From Flavobacterium sp. UBA7663 (lineage in GTDB: Bacteria > Bacteroidota > Bacteroidia > Flavobacteriales > Flavobacteriaceae): a DNA stretch of 64,000 nt. Positions 53,137 to 62,475 of this stretch are shown here, piece after piece. Each line of letters starts with the position of its first letter. The first letter of the stretch is position 1. The position numbers were made by a program, and so were the translations under genes. Below the pieces are notes generated by a model. The model saw only the letters and a program-made list of their open reading frames with translations, ran no database searches and was not told the origin of the DNA. Location: assembly GCF_002483315.1 (NCBI RefSeq), contig NZ_DLHR01000015.1, forward strand, positions 294,957 to 358,956, in the 5' to 3' direction.

Positions 53137-53144
53137 TACTTTTG
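53137..53144 (+). promoter_or_regulatory. Possible -7 element for gcvP
   Basis: TACTTTTG fits TAnnTTTG 45 bases before the ATG. No -33 TTG is visible at 19-21 bases. No glycine-riboswitch-like structure was recognised in the short leader. Confidence 0.4.
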
Positions 53145-53189
53145 TTGACCAAAACAACACATAATAACACACATACACATTTTTAATAA

Positions 53190-56033
53190 ATGAGAACAGA
53201 TGCATTCGCTTTGAGACATTTAGGGCCACGTGAAAGTGACTTAAATCACATGTTTAAAACGGTTGGTGTAGAATCTTTAGACCAATTAATTTTCGAAACC
53301 ATTCCAGATGATATTCGTTTAAAAAACGACTTAAATTTAGATGCTCCTATGACTGAGTATGAGTATTTAACTCACATTCAAGAATTAGGAAAGAAAAATA
53401 AAGTATTCAAATCATACATTGGTTTAGGATATCACCCAGCAATCGTTCCAGCGGTTATTCAAAGAAATATTTTTGAAAACCCAGGATGGTACACAGCTTA
53501 CACACCTTATCAAGCAGAAATTGCGCAAGGTCGTTTAGAAGCAATTTTAAATTTCCAAACTACGGTTATCGAATTAACAGGAATGGAAATTGCAAATGCG
53601 TCTTTACTTGACGAAGGAACAGCTGCTGCAGAAGCAATGGCATTACTTTTTGATGTAAGAACTCGCGATCAAAAGAAAAATAATGTGTCGAAATTCTTCG
53701 TTTCGGAAGAAATTTTACCACAAACGTTGTCTGTTTTACAAACACGTTCAACTCCACTAAACATTGAATTAGTAGTTGGAAATCATGAAAACTTTGATTT
53801 CTCAACGGATTTCTTCGGTGCTATTTTACAATATCCTGGAAAATATGGTCAAGTTTATGACTATGCGGGATTTATCGCAAAAGCTGCAGAAAACGAAATT
53901 AAAGTTGCCGTTGCTGCTGATATTTTATCATTGGCAAAATTAACTTCTCCTGGTGAAATGGGAGCTGCAGTTGTAGTTGGAACTACACAACGTTTTGGTA
54001 TCCCAATGGGTTACGGTGGACCACACGCAGGATATTTCGCAACTAAAGAAGAATACAAACGTTCAATGCCAGGAAGAATCATCGGTGTTTCTATTGATGT
54101 AAATGGAAACCGCGCATTACGTATGGCTTTAGGAACTCGTGAACAACATATCAAACGTGAAAAGGCAACTTCAAACATTTGTACAGCTCAAGTTTTATTA
54201 GCGGTAATGGCTGGAATGTATGCCGTATATCACGGACCAAAAGGTTTACAATATATTGCTAACAAAGTACACGCTTCTGCGGTTACTACTGCTGATGCTT
54301 TAAATAAATTAGGTGTTTACCAAACGAATTCCGCTTTTTTTGATACTATCTTAGTAAAAGCAGACGCGAATAAAGTTAAAGCGATTGCTGAAAAACACGA
54401 AGTAAATTTCTTCTATCCAGATGCTGAAACGATTTCGATTTCATTTAACGAAACGACTTCTGTAAATGACATTAACCAAATTATTGCCATTTTTGCTGAA
54501 GCAACTGGAAAAGACAAAATCACAATTAGTCAATTAGCTAATGAGTTAATGGTTCCTGAAAACTTAGTGAGAAAATCAACTTTCTTACAACATGAAGTAT
54601 TCAATAACCATCATTCAGAATCGCAATTGATGCGTTATATCAAAAAATTAGAACGTAAAGATTTATCGTTGAATCACTCAATGATTTCGTTAGGTTCTTG
54701 TACGATGAAATTAAATGCTGCTGCAGAAATGTTGCCTTTATCAATGGCAAATTGGAACAGCATTCACCCTTTTGCTCCTGTTGAACAAGCAGAAGGTTAC
54801 CAAATCATGTTGAAAAAATTAGAGCAACAATTGAATGTCGTAACAGGTTTCCAAGGAACAACTTTACAACCAAATTCAGGTGCTCAAGGTGAATATGCTG
54901 GTTTAATGGCTATTCGTGCTTACCATTTATCAAGAGGCGATAACCACAGAAATGTGTGTTTAATTCCAGCTTCTGCTCACGGAACGAATCCAGCTTCTGC
55001 TGCTATGGCAGGAATGGAAATCATCGTAACCAAAACCATGGAAAATGGAAATATCGATGTAGAAGATTTAAGAGCAAAAGCAATTCTTCATAAAGACAAC
55101 TTATCTTGTTTAATGGTAACCTATCCATCAACACACGGAGTTTTTGAAAGTGCAATTATTGAAATCACAAAAATCATACACGATAATGGTGGTTTAGTAT
55201 ATATGGATGGTGCTAACATGAATGCACAAGTTGGATTAACAAATCCTGCAACTATTGGCGCTGATGTTTGTCACTTAAACTTACACAAAACATTCGCTAT
55301 TCCTCACGGTGGTGGTGGACCTGGTGTTGGACCAATTTGTGTGAATGATAAATTAGTTCCTTTCTTACCAACAAATCCAGTTATTCCAACAGGAGGAAGT
55401 CAAGCAATTACAGCTATTTCTTCTGCACCTTATGGTTCTGCTTTAGTTTGTTTAATTTCTTACGGCTACATTACCATGTTAGGAGCTGAAGGATTAACAA
55501 ATGCTACTAAATATGCTATCTTAAATGCAAATTACATGAAAGCACGTTTAGATGAACATTATCCAGTTTTATATTCTGGAGAAATGGGAAGAGCGGCTCA
55601 CGAAATGATTTTAGATTGTAGAGCTTTCGAAGAAAAAGGAATCAAAGTAACGGATATAGCAAAACGTTTAATGGATTATGGATTCCATGCTCCAACCGTT
55701 TCTTTCCCAGTTGCAGGAACATTAATGATTGAACCAACTGAATCTGAAGATTTAGCAGAATTAGATCGTTTTTGTGATGCGATGATTTCAATTCGTAAAG
55801 AAATTGAAGCTTCAACAAAAGAGGATTCCAATAACATTTTAAGAAATGCACCTCATACTTTAGCTATGGTTACAGCTAACGAATGGGTTTTCCCATATAC
55901 GAGAGAACAAGCTGCGTTTGCATTAGACTATATTGCTGAAAATAAATTCTGGCCAACGGTTCGTCGTGTTGATGAAGCGTATGGTGATAGAAATTTAGTT
56001 TGTTCTTGTGCTCCTATTGAAGCATATATGTAA
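53190..56033 (+). CDS. gcvP: Glycine dehydrogenase (decarboxylating), P-protein, full length
   Basis: 947 residues, the fused homodimeric form with duplicated PLP-enzyme halves. The PLP lysine is Lys700 in HLNLHKTFAIPHGGGGPG; GGPHAGYFATKEEYKRSMPG in the first half and SSAPYGSALVC in the second are family landmarks. It decarboxylates glycine and passes the aminomethyl group to the H-protein lipoyl arm. gcvH and gcvT are not in the window, so the system is dispersed. A terminator follows. Confidence 0.98.
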   Translation: MRTDAFALRHLGPRESDLNHMFKTVGVESLDQLIFETIPDDIRLKNDLNLDAPMTEYEYLTHIQELGKKNKVFKSYIGLGYHPAIVPAVIQRNIFENPGWYTAYTPYQAEIAQGRLEAILNFQTTVIELTGMEIANASLLDEGTAAAEAMALLFDVRTRDQKKNNVSKFFVSEEILPQTLSVLQTRSTPLNIELVVGNHENFDFSTDFFGAILQYPGKYGQVYDYAGFIAKAAENEIKVAVAADILSLAKLTSPGEMGAAVVVGTTQRFGIPMGYGGPHAGYFATKEEYKRSMPGRIIGVSIDVNGNRALRMALGTREQHIKREKATSNICTAQVLLAVMAGMYAVYHGPKGLQYIANKVHASAVTTADALNKLGVYQTNSAFFDTILVKADANKVKAIAEKHEVNFFYPDAETISISFNETTSVNDINQIIAIFAEATGKDKITISQLANELMVPENLVRKSTFLQHEVFNNHHSESQLMRYIKKLERKDLSLNHSMISLGSCTMKLNAAAEMLPLSMANWNSIHPFAPVEQAEGYQIMLKKLEQQLNVVTGFQGTTLQPNSGAQGEYAGLMAIRAYHLSRGDNHRNVCLIPASAHGTNPASAAMAGMEIIVTKTMENGNIDVEDLRAKAILHKDNLSCLMVTYPSTHGVFESAIIEITKIIHDNGGLVYMDGANMNAQVGLTNPATIGADVCHLNLHKTFAIPHGGGGPGVGPICVNDKLVPFLPTNPVIPTGGSQAITAISSAPYGSALVCLISYGYITMLGAEGLTNATKYAILNANYMKARLDEHYPVLYSGEMGRAAHEMILDCRAFEEKGIKVTDIAKRLMDYGFHAPTVSFPVAGTLMIEPTESEDLAELDRFCDAMISIRKEIEASTKEDSNNILRNAPHTLAMVTANEWVFPYTREQAAFALDYIAENKFWPTVRRVDEAYGDRNLVCSCAPIEAYM

Positions 56034-56053
56034 AAAGTAAATTTCGAACATTT

Positions 56054-56093
56054 AAAATCCCAAATTCCAATTCAGGTTTTTGGGATTTTTTTT
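56054..56093 (+). terminator. Terminator after gcvP
   Basis: AAAATCCCAAA and TTTGGGATTTT are perfect arms around a 14-base loop, followed by a T-run. Confidence 0.88.
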
Positions 56094-56111
56094 AAACATG
56101 ACAAAAGTCAC

Positions 56112-56140
56112 TTGCTTCAAGAAGTATTGTTGTAAATTTG
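56112..56140 (+). promoter_or_regulatory. Promoter of the truncated haemoglobin gene
   Basis: TTG (56112-56114), 18 bases, TAAATTTG (56133-56140), 20 bases before the ATG at 56161. Confidence 0.6.
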
Positions 56141-56160
56141 TACAATTATAAAATTTGGAA

Positions 56161-56532
56161 ATGAAAGACATTGAAACTCGAGAAGATATTCTACTCATCA
56201 TGCGAAAGTTCTATGAAAAGCTATTAGTTGATGAATCAATCAATTTCTTCTTTACCAAAGTTACATCAGTTGACCAACATTTGGAAGAACATTTTGAGAT
56301 TTTGGTAACTTTTTGGGAGCAATCCTTACTTTTAAAAGGTGGTTATTACAACAATATGTTTTCAATTCATAAAGAGGTTCATGAGAAACATGCTTTTACA
56401 AAAGAACATTTTGAAACTTGGCTACATCATTTTAATTCAACGATTGATGAATATTTTGAAGGTAAATATGCCGAACAAATGAAAACACAAGCGTTAAGCA
56501 TGGCAACAATCATGCAGATAAAATTTTCGTAA
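56161..56532 (+). CDS. Group III truncated haemoglobin
   Basis: 123 residues from ATG 56161; an in-frame TTG two codons earlier is not preferred. RKFYEKLLVDESINFFF, HFEILVTFWEQSLL, GGYYNNMFSIHKEVHEKH and FETWLHHF follow the group III pattern; the His in MFSIHKEVH is the likely haem ligand. It may bind O2 or NO in the cytoplasm. It has its own promoter and lies between gcvP and a fabH-like gene. Confidence 0.88.
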   Translation: MKDIETREDILLIMRKFYEKLLVDESINFFFTKVTSVDQHLEEHFEILVTFWEQSLLLKGGYYNNMFSIHKEVHEKHAFTKEHFETWLHHFNSTIDEYFEGKYAEQMKTQALSMATIMQIKFS

Positions 56533-56666
56533 ATACCCCTAAAAAAAGTCAATTTCGTATTATTTTGAGCTTAAATTGATGATTTAATAATTAGCGCAAA
56601 AAAACATCCGTTTTTATTTTATGTTAAAAAATAATTAATAATTTCGTTACATTAACAATAACTATT

Positions 56667-57725
56667 ATGAATATTAAAATAACAGGTTCAGGAAGCTATA
56701 TTCCAACTAAAAAAGTTACGAATTCTGATTTTGCTCAACATGATTTTTTAAATGAAGACGGCACTGCTTTTAATATGACGAATGATATTATTGCAGAAAA
56801 ATTTGTTGAAATTACTGGAATTCTAGAACGACGCTATGCCGCTGACGACATGGTTAATTCTGACATGGCTTTCATGGCTGCAAAAAAAGCAATTGAAAAA
56901 TCAGGTGTTGACCCAGAAACTATAGATTACATTATACTTGCCCACAATTATGGGGATATTAAAGCGAACACAATTCAGTCTGATACTGTTCCAAGTTTAG
57001 CCACGCGAGTTAAATATTTATTACAAATTAAAAATCCAAAATGTGTCGCCTATGACATTCTTTTTGGTTGTCCAGGTTGGATAGAAGCTGTTATTCAAGC
57101 ACAAGCTTACATAAAAGCCGGAATGGCTAAAAAATGTTTGGTTATTGGTTCTGAAACTTTATCAAGAGTAGTAGACAAACACGACCGCGACAGCATGATT
57201 TACTCTGATGGCGCTGGAGCAACAATTATTGAAGCTACTGATGATGAAGGCGGAATTTTAGCTCATGAATCAGCTACTTTTTCTTTTGATGAAGCTAAGT
57301 TTTTATATTTTGGAAATTCGTTTAATAAAAATGAAGACCCAAATATTCGCTACATCAAAATGTATGGCAGAAAAATTTACGAATTTGCACTTTCTAATGT
57401 TCCAAAAGCAATGGCTTCTTGCTTAGAGAAAAGCGGAATCGCTATTACCGATGTAAAGAAAATTTTAATTCATCAGGCAAATGAAAAAATGGACGAAGCC
57501 ATCATTAATCGCTTTTACAAATTATTCAAGATGGAAACACCAGCTGGAATTATGCCTATGAGTATTCATAAATTAGGAAATTCTAGTGTTGCAACGGTTC
57601 CAACGTTATATGATTTAATTGTAAACGGAGAATTAGAAGGACAAAATTTAAACAAAGGCGATGTCATAATTTTTGCTTCTGTTGGTGCAGGAATGAATAT
57701 TAACGCAATTGTGTACAAGATGTAA
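56667..57725 (+). CDS. 3-oxoacyl-ACP synthase III-like (FabH family)
   Basis: 352 residues. The catalytic triad is Cys135 in LFGCPGW, His269 in IHQANEKM and Asn305 in GNSSVAT, in the FabH order. N-terminal ITGSGSYIPTKKVTN and the C-terminal SVGAGMNINAIVYKM are typical. The protein is longer than FabH (about 320) and diverged, so it may prime a special fatty acid or secondary lipid rather than bulk synthesis. A methyltransferase gene follows 66 bases downstream. Confidence 0.88.
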   Translation: MNIKITGSGSYIPTKKVTNSDFAQHDFLNEDGTAFNMTNDIIAEKFVEITGILERRYAADDMVNSDMAFMAAKKAIEKSGVDPETIDYIILAHNYGDIKANTIQSDTVPSLATRVKYLLQIKNPKCVAYDILFGCPGWIEAVIQAQAYIKAGMAKKCLVIGSETLSRVVDKHDRDSMIYSDGAGATIIEATDDEGGILAHESATFSFDEAKFLYFGNSFNKNEDPNIRYIKMYGRKIYEFALSNVPKAMASCLEKSGIAITDVKKILIHQANEKMDEAIINRFYKLFKMETPAGIMPMSIHKLGNSSVATVPTLYDLIVNGELEGQNLNKGDVIIFASVGAGMNINAIVYKM

Positions 57726-57728
57726 AAA

Positions 57729-57757
57729 AGTTGGATGTTCGAAGTTGGATGTTCAAA
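57729..57757. repeat. Tandem repeat of AGTTGGATGTTC
   Basis: Two adjacent 14-base copies (57729-57742, 57743-57757) start four bases after the fabH-like stop. The second copy contains the TTG used as a -33 element for the next gene. Confidence 0.75.
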
Positions 57758-57773
57758 GAAAAAAGTAAATTTG
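57745..57773 (+). promoter_or_regulatory. Promoter of the methyltransferase gene
   Basis: TTG (57745-57747), 18 bases, TAAATTTG (57766-57773), 18 bases before ATG 57792. The -33 element lies in the tandem repeat. Confidence 0.55.
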
Positions 57774-57791
57774 TACTCCAATTTTATTTCA

Positions 57792-58313
57792 ATGTACGAG
57801 AAAACATATCCGATTAAACGATTCAATATCACTTTAGATTTTCTAAAAAAACATATCAAAACTTCTGAAACCATTTTTGATTTAGGTGTTCCAAATCCTT
57901 TTTCAAAAATCATGGTAGATAATGGGTATTCTGTTATCAACACAAAAGGCGAAGACATTGACAATGATCAATCGGCGCTTCAAAACGAAAACTATGATGT
58001 GTTTACGGGTTTTGAAATTTTCGAACATTTACTAAATCCATACACTGTTTTACAAAACGTAAAAGCAGATAAAATTTTAATTTCGATTCCATTACGTTTG
58101 TGGTTTTCTTCAGCTTATAGAAGTAAAACGGATATGTGGGACAGACATTATCACGAATTTGAAGATTGGCAATTGGATTGGCTTTTGGAAAAAGCAGGAT
58201 ATAAAATTGTTGACCGAGTAAAATTCACACATCCTGTTAAGAAACTTGGTTTTAGACCATTATTAAGATGGTTTACACCGAGATATTATTTGGTTTACGC
58301 AGAAAGAAAGTGA
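57792..58313 (+). CDS. Class I SAM-dependent methyltransferase-like protein
   Basis: 173 residues from ATG 57792 (MYEKTYPIKRFNITLDFLKK); a longer open frame begins inside the tandem repeat and is rejected. The motif ETIFDLGVPNPFSKIM occupies the SAM-binding loop position but has PNPF in place of a glycine-rich loop. DVFTGFEIFEHLLNPY is the usual post-motif with Glu-His. The C-terminus (FRPLLRWFTPRYYLVYAE) is as in methyltransferase type 11 proteins. The substrate is unknown. It is next to a GT2 glycosyltransferase. Confidence 0.75.
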   Translation: MYEKTYPIKRFNITLDFLKKHIKTSETIFDLGVPNPFSKIMVDNGYSVINTKGEDIDNDQSALQNENYDVFTGFEIFEHLLNPYTVLQNVKADKILISIPLRLWFSSAYRSKTDMWDRHYHEFEDWQLDWLLEKAGYKIVDRVKFTHPVKKLGFRPLLRWFTPRYYLVYAERK

Positions 58314-58340
58314 TTAGTAATTAGTGAATAGTAATTAGTC
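58312..58340. repeat. AGTAATTAGT intergenic repeat
   Basis: Three variants of AGTGATTAGTAATTAGT lie between the methyltransferase stop and the GT2 start, continuing the same word family as 59218-59250 and 46448-46479. Confidence 0.55.
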
Positions 58341-58341
58341 T

Positions 58342-59190
58342 ATGCGATACTACATAATCATACCAACATACAACGAGGAAAAATTCATTTCATTAACACT
58401 TCAATCGTTAGTAGAACAAACGATTTTGCCAGCAAAAGTTGTAGTGGTGAATGATAATTCTACTGATAAAACCCCAGAAATTGTTTCTGAATTTGCATCA
58501 AAATATCCTTTTATCACTTTAGTGAATAAAAAATCTGACACAATTCATCTTCCAGGAAGTAAAGTAATTCAGGCATTTCATGAAGGAGAAAAACATATTG
58601 ATGACAATTACGACATAATCGTAAAAGTAGATGCCGATTTGATTTTTCCAAACAACTATTTCGAAACGATTATAAAGCACTTTCAATCAGATGAGAAAAT
58701 TGGAATGGCTGGCGGGTTTTGTTATGTAGAAAAAAATGGGGATTGGGTTTTAGAAAATCTAACCGATAAAGATCATATCCGTGGAGCATTAAAAGCCTAC
58801 CGAAAAGAGACATATAAACAAATTGGTGGATTAAAACCTGCAATGGGTTGGGACACAGTTGATGAATTACTATGTAAATTCTACAATTGGAAAGTAGTTA
58901 CTGATTCAAGTTTACATGTAAAACACCTAAAACCTACAGGTGCCAGCTACAATAAAGCTGCTCGTTATAAACAAGGCGAAGCTTTTTACAGTTTGGGCTA
59001 CGGATTTATCATTACCGCTATTTCATCATTGAAATTGGCAATGCGAAAAGGAAAACCTCTTTTATTCATTGATTATTTAATGGGATTTTGGAAAGCAAAA
59101 TCATCTGGAAAACCTTTATTTGTAACCCCTGAACAAGCCAAATTTTTCAGAAACTACCGCTGGAAAAAAATGAAAGAAAAGTTGTTTTAA
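58342..59190 (+). CDS. Family 2 glycosyltransferase
   Basis: 282 residues. The GT-A fold starts with IIIPTYNEEKFISLTLQSLV and VVVVNDNSTDKTPEIV; DAD in IVKVDADLIFPNN is the metal-binding motif, and MGWDTVDELLCKF corresponds to the acceptor/catalytic-base ED-type region. There is no long membrane segment except a moderately hydrophobic C-terminal stretch. It probably adds a sugar to a lipid-linked or polysaccharide acceptor. Neighbouring envelope genes support a surface role. Confidence 0.88.
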   Translation: MRYYIIIPTYNEEKFISLTLQSLVEQTILPAKVVVVNDNSTDKTPEIVSEFASKYPFITLVNKKSDTIHLPGSKVIQAFHEGEKHIDDNYDIIVKVDADLIFPNNYFETIIKHFQSDEKIGMAGGFCYVEKNGDWVLENLTDKDHIRGALKAYRKETYKQIGGLKPAMGWDTVDELLCKFYNWKVVTDSSLHVKHLKPTGASYNKAARYKQGEAFYSLGYGFIITAISSLKLAMRKGKPLLFIDYLMGFWKAKSSGKPLFVTPEQAKFFRNYRWKKMKEKLF

Positions 59191-59217
59191 CCTATTCCAA
59201 AAAAATATAGTATTTTT

Positions 59218-59250
59218 ACTGAATACTAGAAACTGATCACTGAACACTAA
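59218..59250. repeat. ACTGAATACT/ACTGAACACT intergenic repeat
   Basis: ACTGAATACTAGAAACTGAT followed by CACTGAACACTAAAT fills the gap before the mlaE-like gene. It matches the right arm at 42013-42062. Confidence 0.6.
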
Positions 59251-59255
59251 ATAAT

Positions 59256-60002
59256 ATGATGCTCGTTCGCTACTTATCGCAAATAGGAAAATACTTTATT
59301 ATGTTGAAAGAAATTTTCAACAAGCCTACTAAATGGTCGGTAATGAAACAATTAATCCTTAAAGAAGTTGATGATTTAATCATTGGTTCGCTAGGGATAG
59401 TTTCTTTTATTTCCTTTTTTGTTGGAGGAGTTGTGGCAATTCAAACAGCGTTAAATTTGACCAATCCTTTAATCCCTAAATATTTGATAGGTTTTGCAAC
59501 ACGTCAATCGGTGGTTTTAGAGTTTGCTCCAACGTTCATTTCTATCATTATGGCAGGAAAAATGGGATCTTTCATTACTTCAAGTATTGGAACTATGCGC
59601 GTTACGGAGCAAATTGACGCACTAGAAGTTATGGGAGTTAACTCATTGAACTATTTGATTTTTCCAAAAATAATCGCCTTACTTTTATATCCTTTCGTAA
59701 TTGGATTAAGTATGTTTTTAGGCGTTTTTGGTGGTTGGATGGCAGCAGTTTATGGTGGATTTACTACTAGTTTCGAATTCACAACCGGGCTTCAAACTGA
59801 ATTTATTCCGTTTCATATTGCTTATGCTTTCATAAAAACTATTGTTTTTGCTTTATTACTTGCGACTATTCCTTCTTTTCATGGCTATTACATGAAAGGT
59901 GGCGCTTTAGAAGTTGGTAAAGCAAGTACTGTTTCCTTCGTGTGGACTTCAGTAGTAATTATTTTAATGAACTTTATATTAACCCAACTCCTATTGAGCT
60001 AA
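59256..60002 (+). CDS. mlaE: MlaE/YrbE-family ABC transporter permease
   Basis: 248 residues; the start is ATG 59256 or the adjacent ATG 59259. It has five to six hydrophobic helices and MlaE signatures (GSLGIVSFISFFVGGVVAIQ, FAPTFISIIMAGKMGSFITS, IGTMRVTEQIDALEVMGVN). It forms the inner-membrane channel of a phospholipid or sterol/lipid transporter for outer-membrane asymmetry. Its stop overlaps the ATG of the ATPase gene (TAATG). An MlaD partner is not in the window. Confidence 0.92.
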   Translation: MMLVRYLSQIGKYFIMLKEIFNKPTKWSVMKQLILKEVDDLIIGSLGIVSFISFFVGGVVAIQTALNLTNPLIPKYLIGFATRQSVVLEFAPTFISIIMAGKMGSFITSSIGTMRVTEQIDALEVMGVNSLNYLIFPKIIALLLYPFVIGLSMFLGVFGGWMAAVYGGFTTSFEFTTGLQTEFIPFHIAYAFIKTIVFALLLATIPSFHGYYMKGGALEVGKASTVSFVWTSVVIILMNFILTQLLLS

Positions 60003-60772
60003 TGATTGAAGTAAAAAACATCGTAAAAAAGTTTGGCGAACAAACCGTTTTAAAAGGCGTTTCTACTCGTTTTGAAGCTGGAATGACCAATCTTATTATT
60101 GGACAAAGTGGTTCAGGGAAAACAGTTTTCTTAAAGTCATTATTAGGCTTGCACACTCCAGATAGCGGAACAATTTCATTTGATGGCAGGATTTATTCGG
60201 AACTTTCAAACGATGAAAAAAGAGCATTAAGAACCGAAATAGGAATGGTATTTCAAGGCAGTGCTTTATTTGATGGAATGACTGTTGAAGAAAACATTGG
60301 ATTTCCTTTGAAAATGTTTTCAAATAAGACTCCAAAGGAAATTAAAGAGCGTGTTGATTTTGTTATTGATAGAGTTCACTTAGTAAACGCGCACCACAAA
60401 CGTCCATCTGAAATCTCAGGAGGAATGCAAAAGCGTGTTGCCATTGCTAGAGCTATTGTAAACAATCCGAAATATTTGTTTTGCGATGAACCAAATTCGG
60501 GTTTAGATCCAAAAACTGCTATTGTAATTGATAATTTGATTCAGGAAATTACAGAAGAGTACAACATTACCACAGTGATTAATACACACGATATGAACTC
60601 GGTAATGGAAATTGGCGAAAAAATTGTTTTCTTAAAAAATGGTTTATTAGAATGGGAAGGTTCGAATAAAGAAATTTTCAAAACCGATAACGAAGCCGTT
60701 ACCGATTTTGTGTATTCTTCTGAGTTATTCAAGCGTGTACGAAAAATGTACTTGGAAGATGATGTGAAATAG
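60002..60772 (+). CDS. mlaF: MlaF-family ABC transporter ATP-binding protein
   Basis: 256 residues from ATG 60002 (MIEVKNIVKKFGEQTVLKGV); an earlier in-frame start lies within mlaE and is rejected. Walker A IGQSGSGKTVFLKS, Q-loop VFQGSALFDG, signature ISGGMQKRVAIARA, Walker B YLFCDEPNSGLDP and switch His VINTHDM are complete. It powers MlaE. The arrangement is translationally coupled. It is convergent with the next gene, with two bases between. Confidence 0.93.
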   Translation: MIEVKNIVKKFGEQTVLKGVSTRFEAGMTNLIIGQSGSGKTVFLKSLLGLHTPDSGTISFDGRIYSELSNDEKRALRTEIGMVFQGSALFDGMTVEENIGFPLKMFSNKTPKEIKERVDFVIDRVHLVNAHHKRPSEISGGMQKRVAIARAIVNNPKYLFCDEPNSGLDPKTAIVIDNLIQEITEEYNITTVINTHDMNSVMEIGEKIVFLKNGLLEWEGSNKEIFKTDNEAVTDFVYSSELFKRVRKMYLEDDVK

Positions 60773-60774
60773 TA

Positions 60775-61830
60775 CTATTTTAATTTAGAAACTATTTGCT
60801 TAATATCTTGCTCTTTATTTTTTGGATAAATCAACAACACATCGTCTTTATCCACAATAATATAATCGGTCAAACCATCAATTACTACTAACTTTTTCCC
60901 TTCAGTTCTGATGATATTATTAGTTGCATTTTCTAAGTAAACCGTTGCATTTACCACTGCGTTCTCTTGTTCGTCTTTTGGCAATTTGTCATATAATGAA
61001 CCCCAAGTCCCTAAATCATTCCAATCGAAAGTAGCAGGTAACACATAAACATTTTGTGCTTTTTCTAAAATTGCATAATCAACTGAAATATTTTGTGCTA
61101 ACGGATAATTATCTTTAATAAAAGCGGCTTCTTTCTCTGTATTTAGAGCGTCATAACCATTCATGAAATGATCGTACATTACAGGTTGAAATTCTTCATA
61201 AGCTTTTAAAACGGTTTTGGCACTCCATACGAAAATCCCAGCATTCCATAGATAATTTCTGCTTTGAATAAACTTTCTTGCAGTAGCGTAATCTGGTTTT
61301 TCACGAAATTGTTTTACTTTTTTAATAGGTCTCGAATCTAATTTATCAAACTCGATGTAACCATAACCAGTGTTGGCAAATGTTGGTAAAATTCCTAATG
61401 TCATTAAGTTCTCATCACGCTCACAAAAATCGAAAGCGTGCTGTAAATTAGAACAAAACTGCATTTCATCTTCAATCCAATGATCTGAAGGTGCTACTAC
61501 CATAATTGCATCTGGATTTTGTTTTTTAATCTTCAAAGAAGCATACAAAATACATGGTGCGGTGTTTCGCATTACTGGCTCTAAAATAATTTGTTCTTGT
61601 TTTACCATTGGCAATTGTTCCAAAACAATGCTATTATAATCCTCATGTGTTAGAATTAAAATATTTTCTTTTGGAATGATTTGAGAAAGTCTGGTAAATG
61701 TTTTTTGAATTAACGTTTCGCCAGTTCCTAACATATCATGAAATTGCTTAGGAAATTCGGTTGTGCTTACTGGCCAAAAACGTGAACCAACTCCACCAGC
61801 CATTAATATTGCGTAATAATTTTTGTTCAT
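60775..61830 (-). CDS. manC: Mannose-1-phosphate guanylyltransferase
   Basis: 351 residues. The nucleotidyltransferase signature AGGVGSRFWPVSTTEFPKQF and the later FREKPDYATARKF, with WNAGIFVW, are typical. It makes GDP-mannose from mannose-1-phosphate and GTP, the donor for mannosyl and fucosyl glycans. It is the single-domain form without the isomerase domain of bifunctional enzymes. It lies on the minus strand, downstream of the SprT-like gene. Confidence 0.93.
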   Translation of the reverse strand: MNKNYYAILMAGGVGSRFWPVSTTEFPKQFHDMLGTGETLIQKTFTRLSQIIPKENILILTHEDYNSIVLEQLPMVKQEQIILEPVMRNTAPCILYASLKIKKQNPDAIMVVAPSDHWIEDEMQFCSNLQHAFDFCERDENLMTLGILPTFANTGYGYIEFDKLDSRPIKKVKQFREKPDYATARKFIQSRNYLWNAGIFVWSAKTVLKAYEEFQPVMYDHFMNGYDALNTEKEAAFIKDNYPLAQNISVDYAILEKAQNVYVLPATFDWNDLGTWGSLYDKLPKDEQENAVVNATVYLENATNNIIRTEGKKLVVIDGLTDYIIVDKDDVLLIYPKNKEQDIKQIVSKLK

Positions 61831-61870
61831 TTATTTCTTAAATCTAAAATCGTTAATCTTCATTCTAAAA

Positions 61871-62473
61871 TCAACTTGGCAACAATTCTACTTCGGCATT
61901 GGGTTGAAACAGATATAATCGTCCAGAACTTATTTCTAAACATTCATATCGTTTTACTCGTAATGCTATTTTCTTAAAAATTTTCCCATTGTGAATTCTA
62001 AAATGACTTCCCATTGGAATTTCAAAGATATAATTTTTATCGGTTTCTTTTAGGTCAAATTGTTTTAATGCGATGGCTAATTTTGCATCGGTATCGCTAC
62101 TGGCTTTTGGATTTCTAAAATGTTTTGCCAACAAAGGCAACAATTGATTTGGAAATATTTCTGGACGAATAAATGGCACCATCATACGTTGAAAAGTGAG
62201 TTTCCATTCTTCGCCATGAGGTTTTATTTTTCGACCATATTTTTCAAAGGCAACTAAATGCGCAATTTCATGAATTAATGTGATTAAGAATCGGTATTTA
62301 TTCAAACTCGCATTTACCGTAATTAAATGATATCCTTGCGCATCCTTTCGATAATCACCATGACGCGTTTGACGTTCGTTGACGATTTTAAGATGCACAT
62401 GATTCGCTTTGATTAATTCAAAACAATGATGAACAGCGTGTTCTGGAAGGTATTTTTGTAAAACTTCGCTCAA
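61871..62473 (-). CDS. SprT-like zinc metalloprotease-domain protein
   Basis: 200 residues. HEIAH (His68, Glu69, His72) with a downstream HGEEW gives the SprT-like zinc site. FQRMMVPFIRPEIFPNQLLP and a small C-terminal beta-rich part follow. SprT-like domains occur in DNA-protein crosslink proteases; the bacterial role is unknown. It starts two bases after the SDR gene and is likely co-transcribed. Confidence 0.85.
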   Translation of the reverse strand: MSEVLQKYLPEHAVHHCFELIKANHVHLKIVNERQTRHGDYRKDAQGYHLITVNASLNKYRFLITLIHEIAHLVAFEKYGRKIKPHGEEWKLTFQRMMVPFIRPEIFPNQLLPLLAKHFRNPKASSDTDAKLAIALKQFDLKETDKNYIFEIPMGSHFRIHNGKIFKKIALRVKRYECLEISSGRLYLFQPNAEVELLPS

Positions 62474-62475
62474 TT

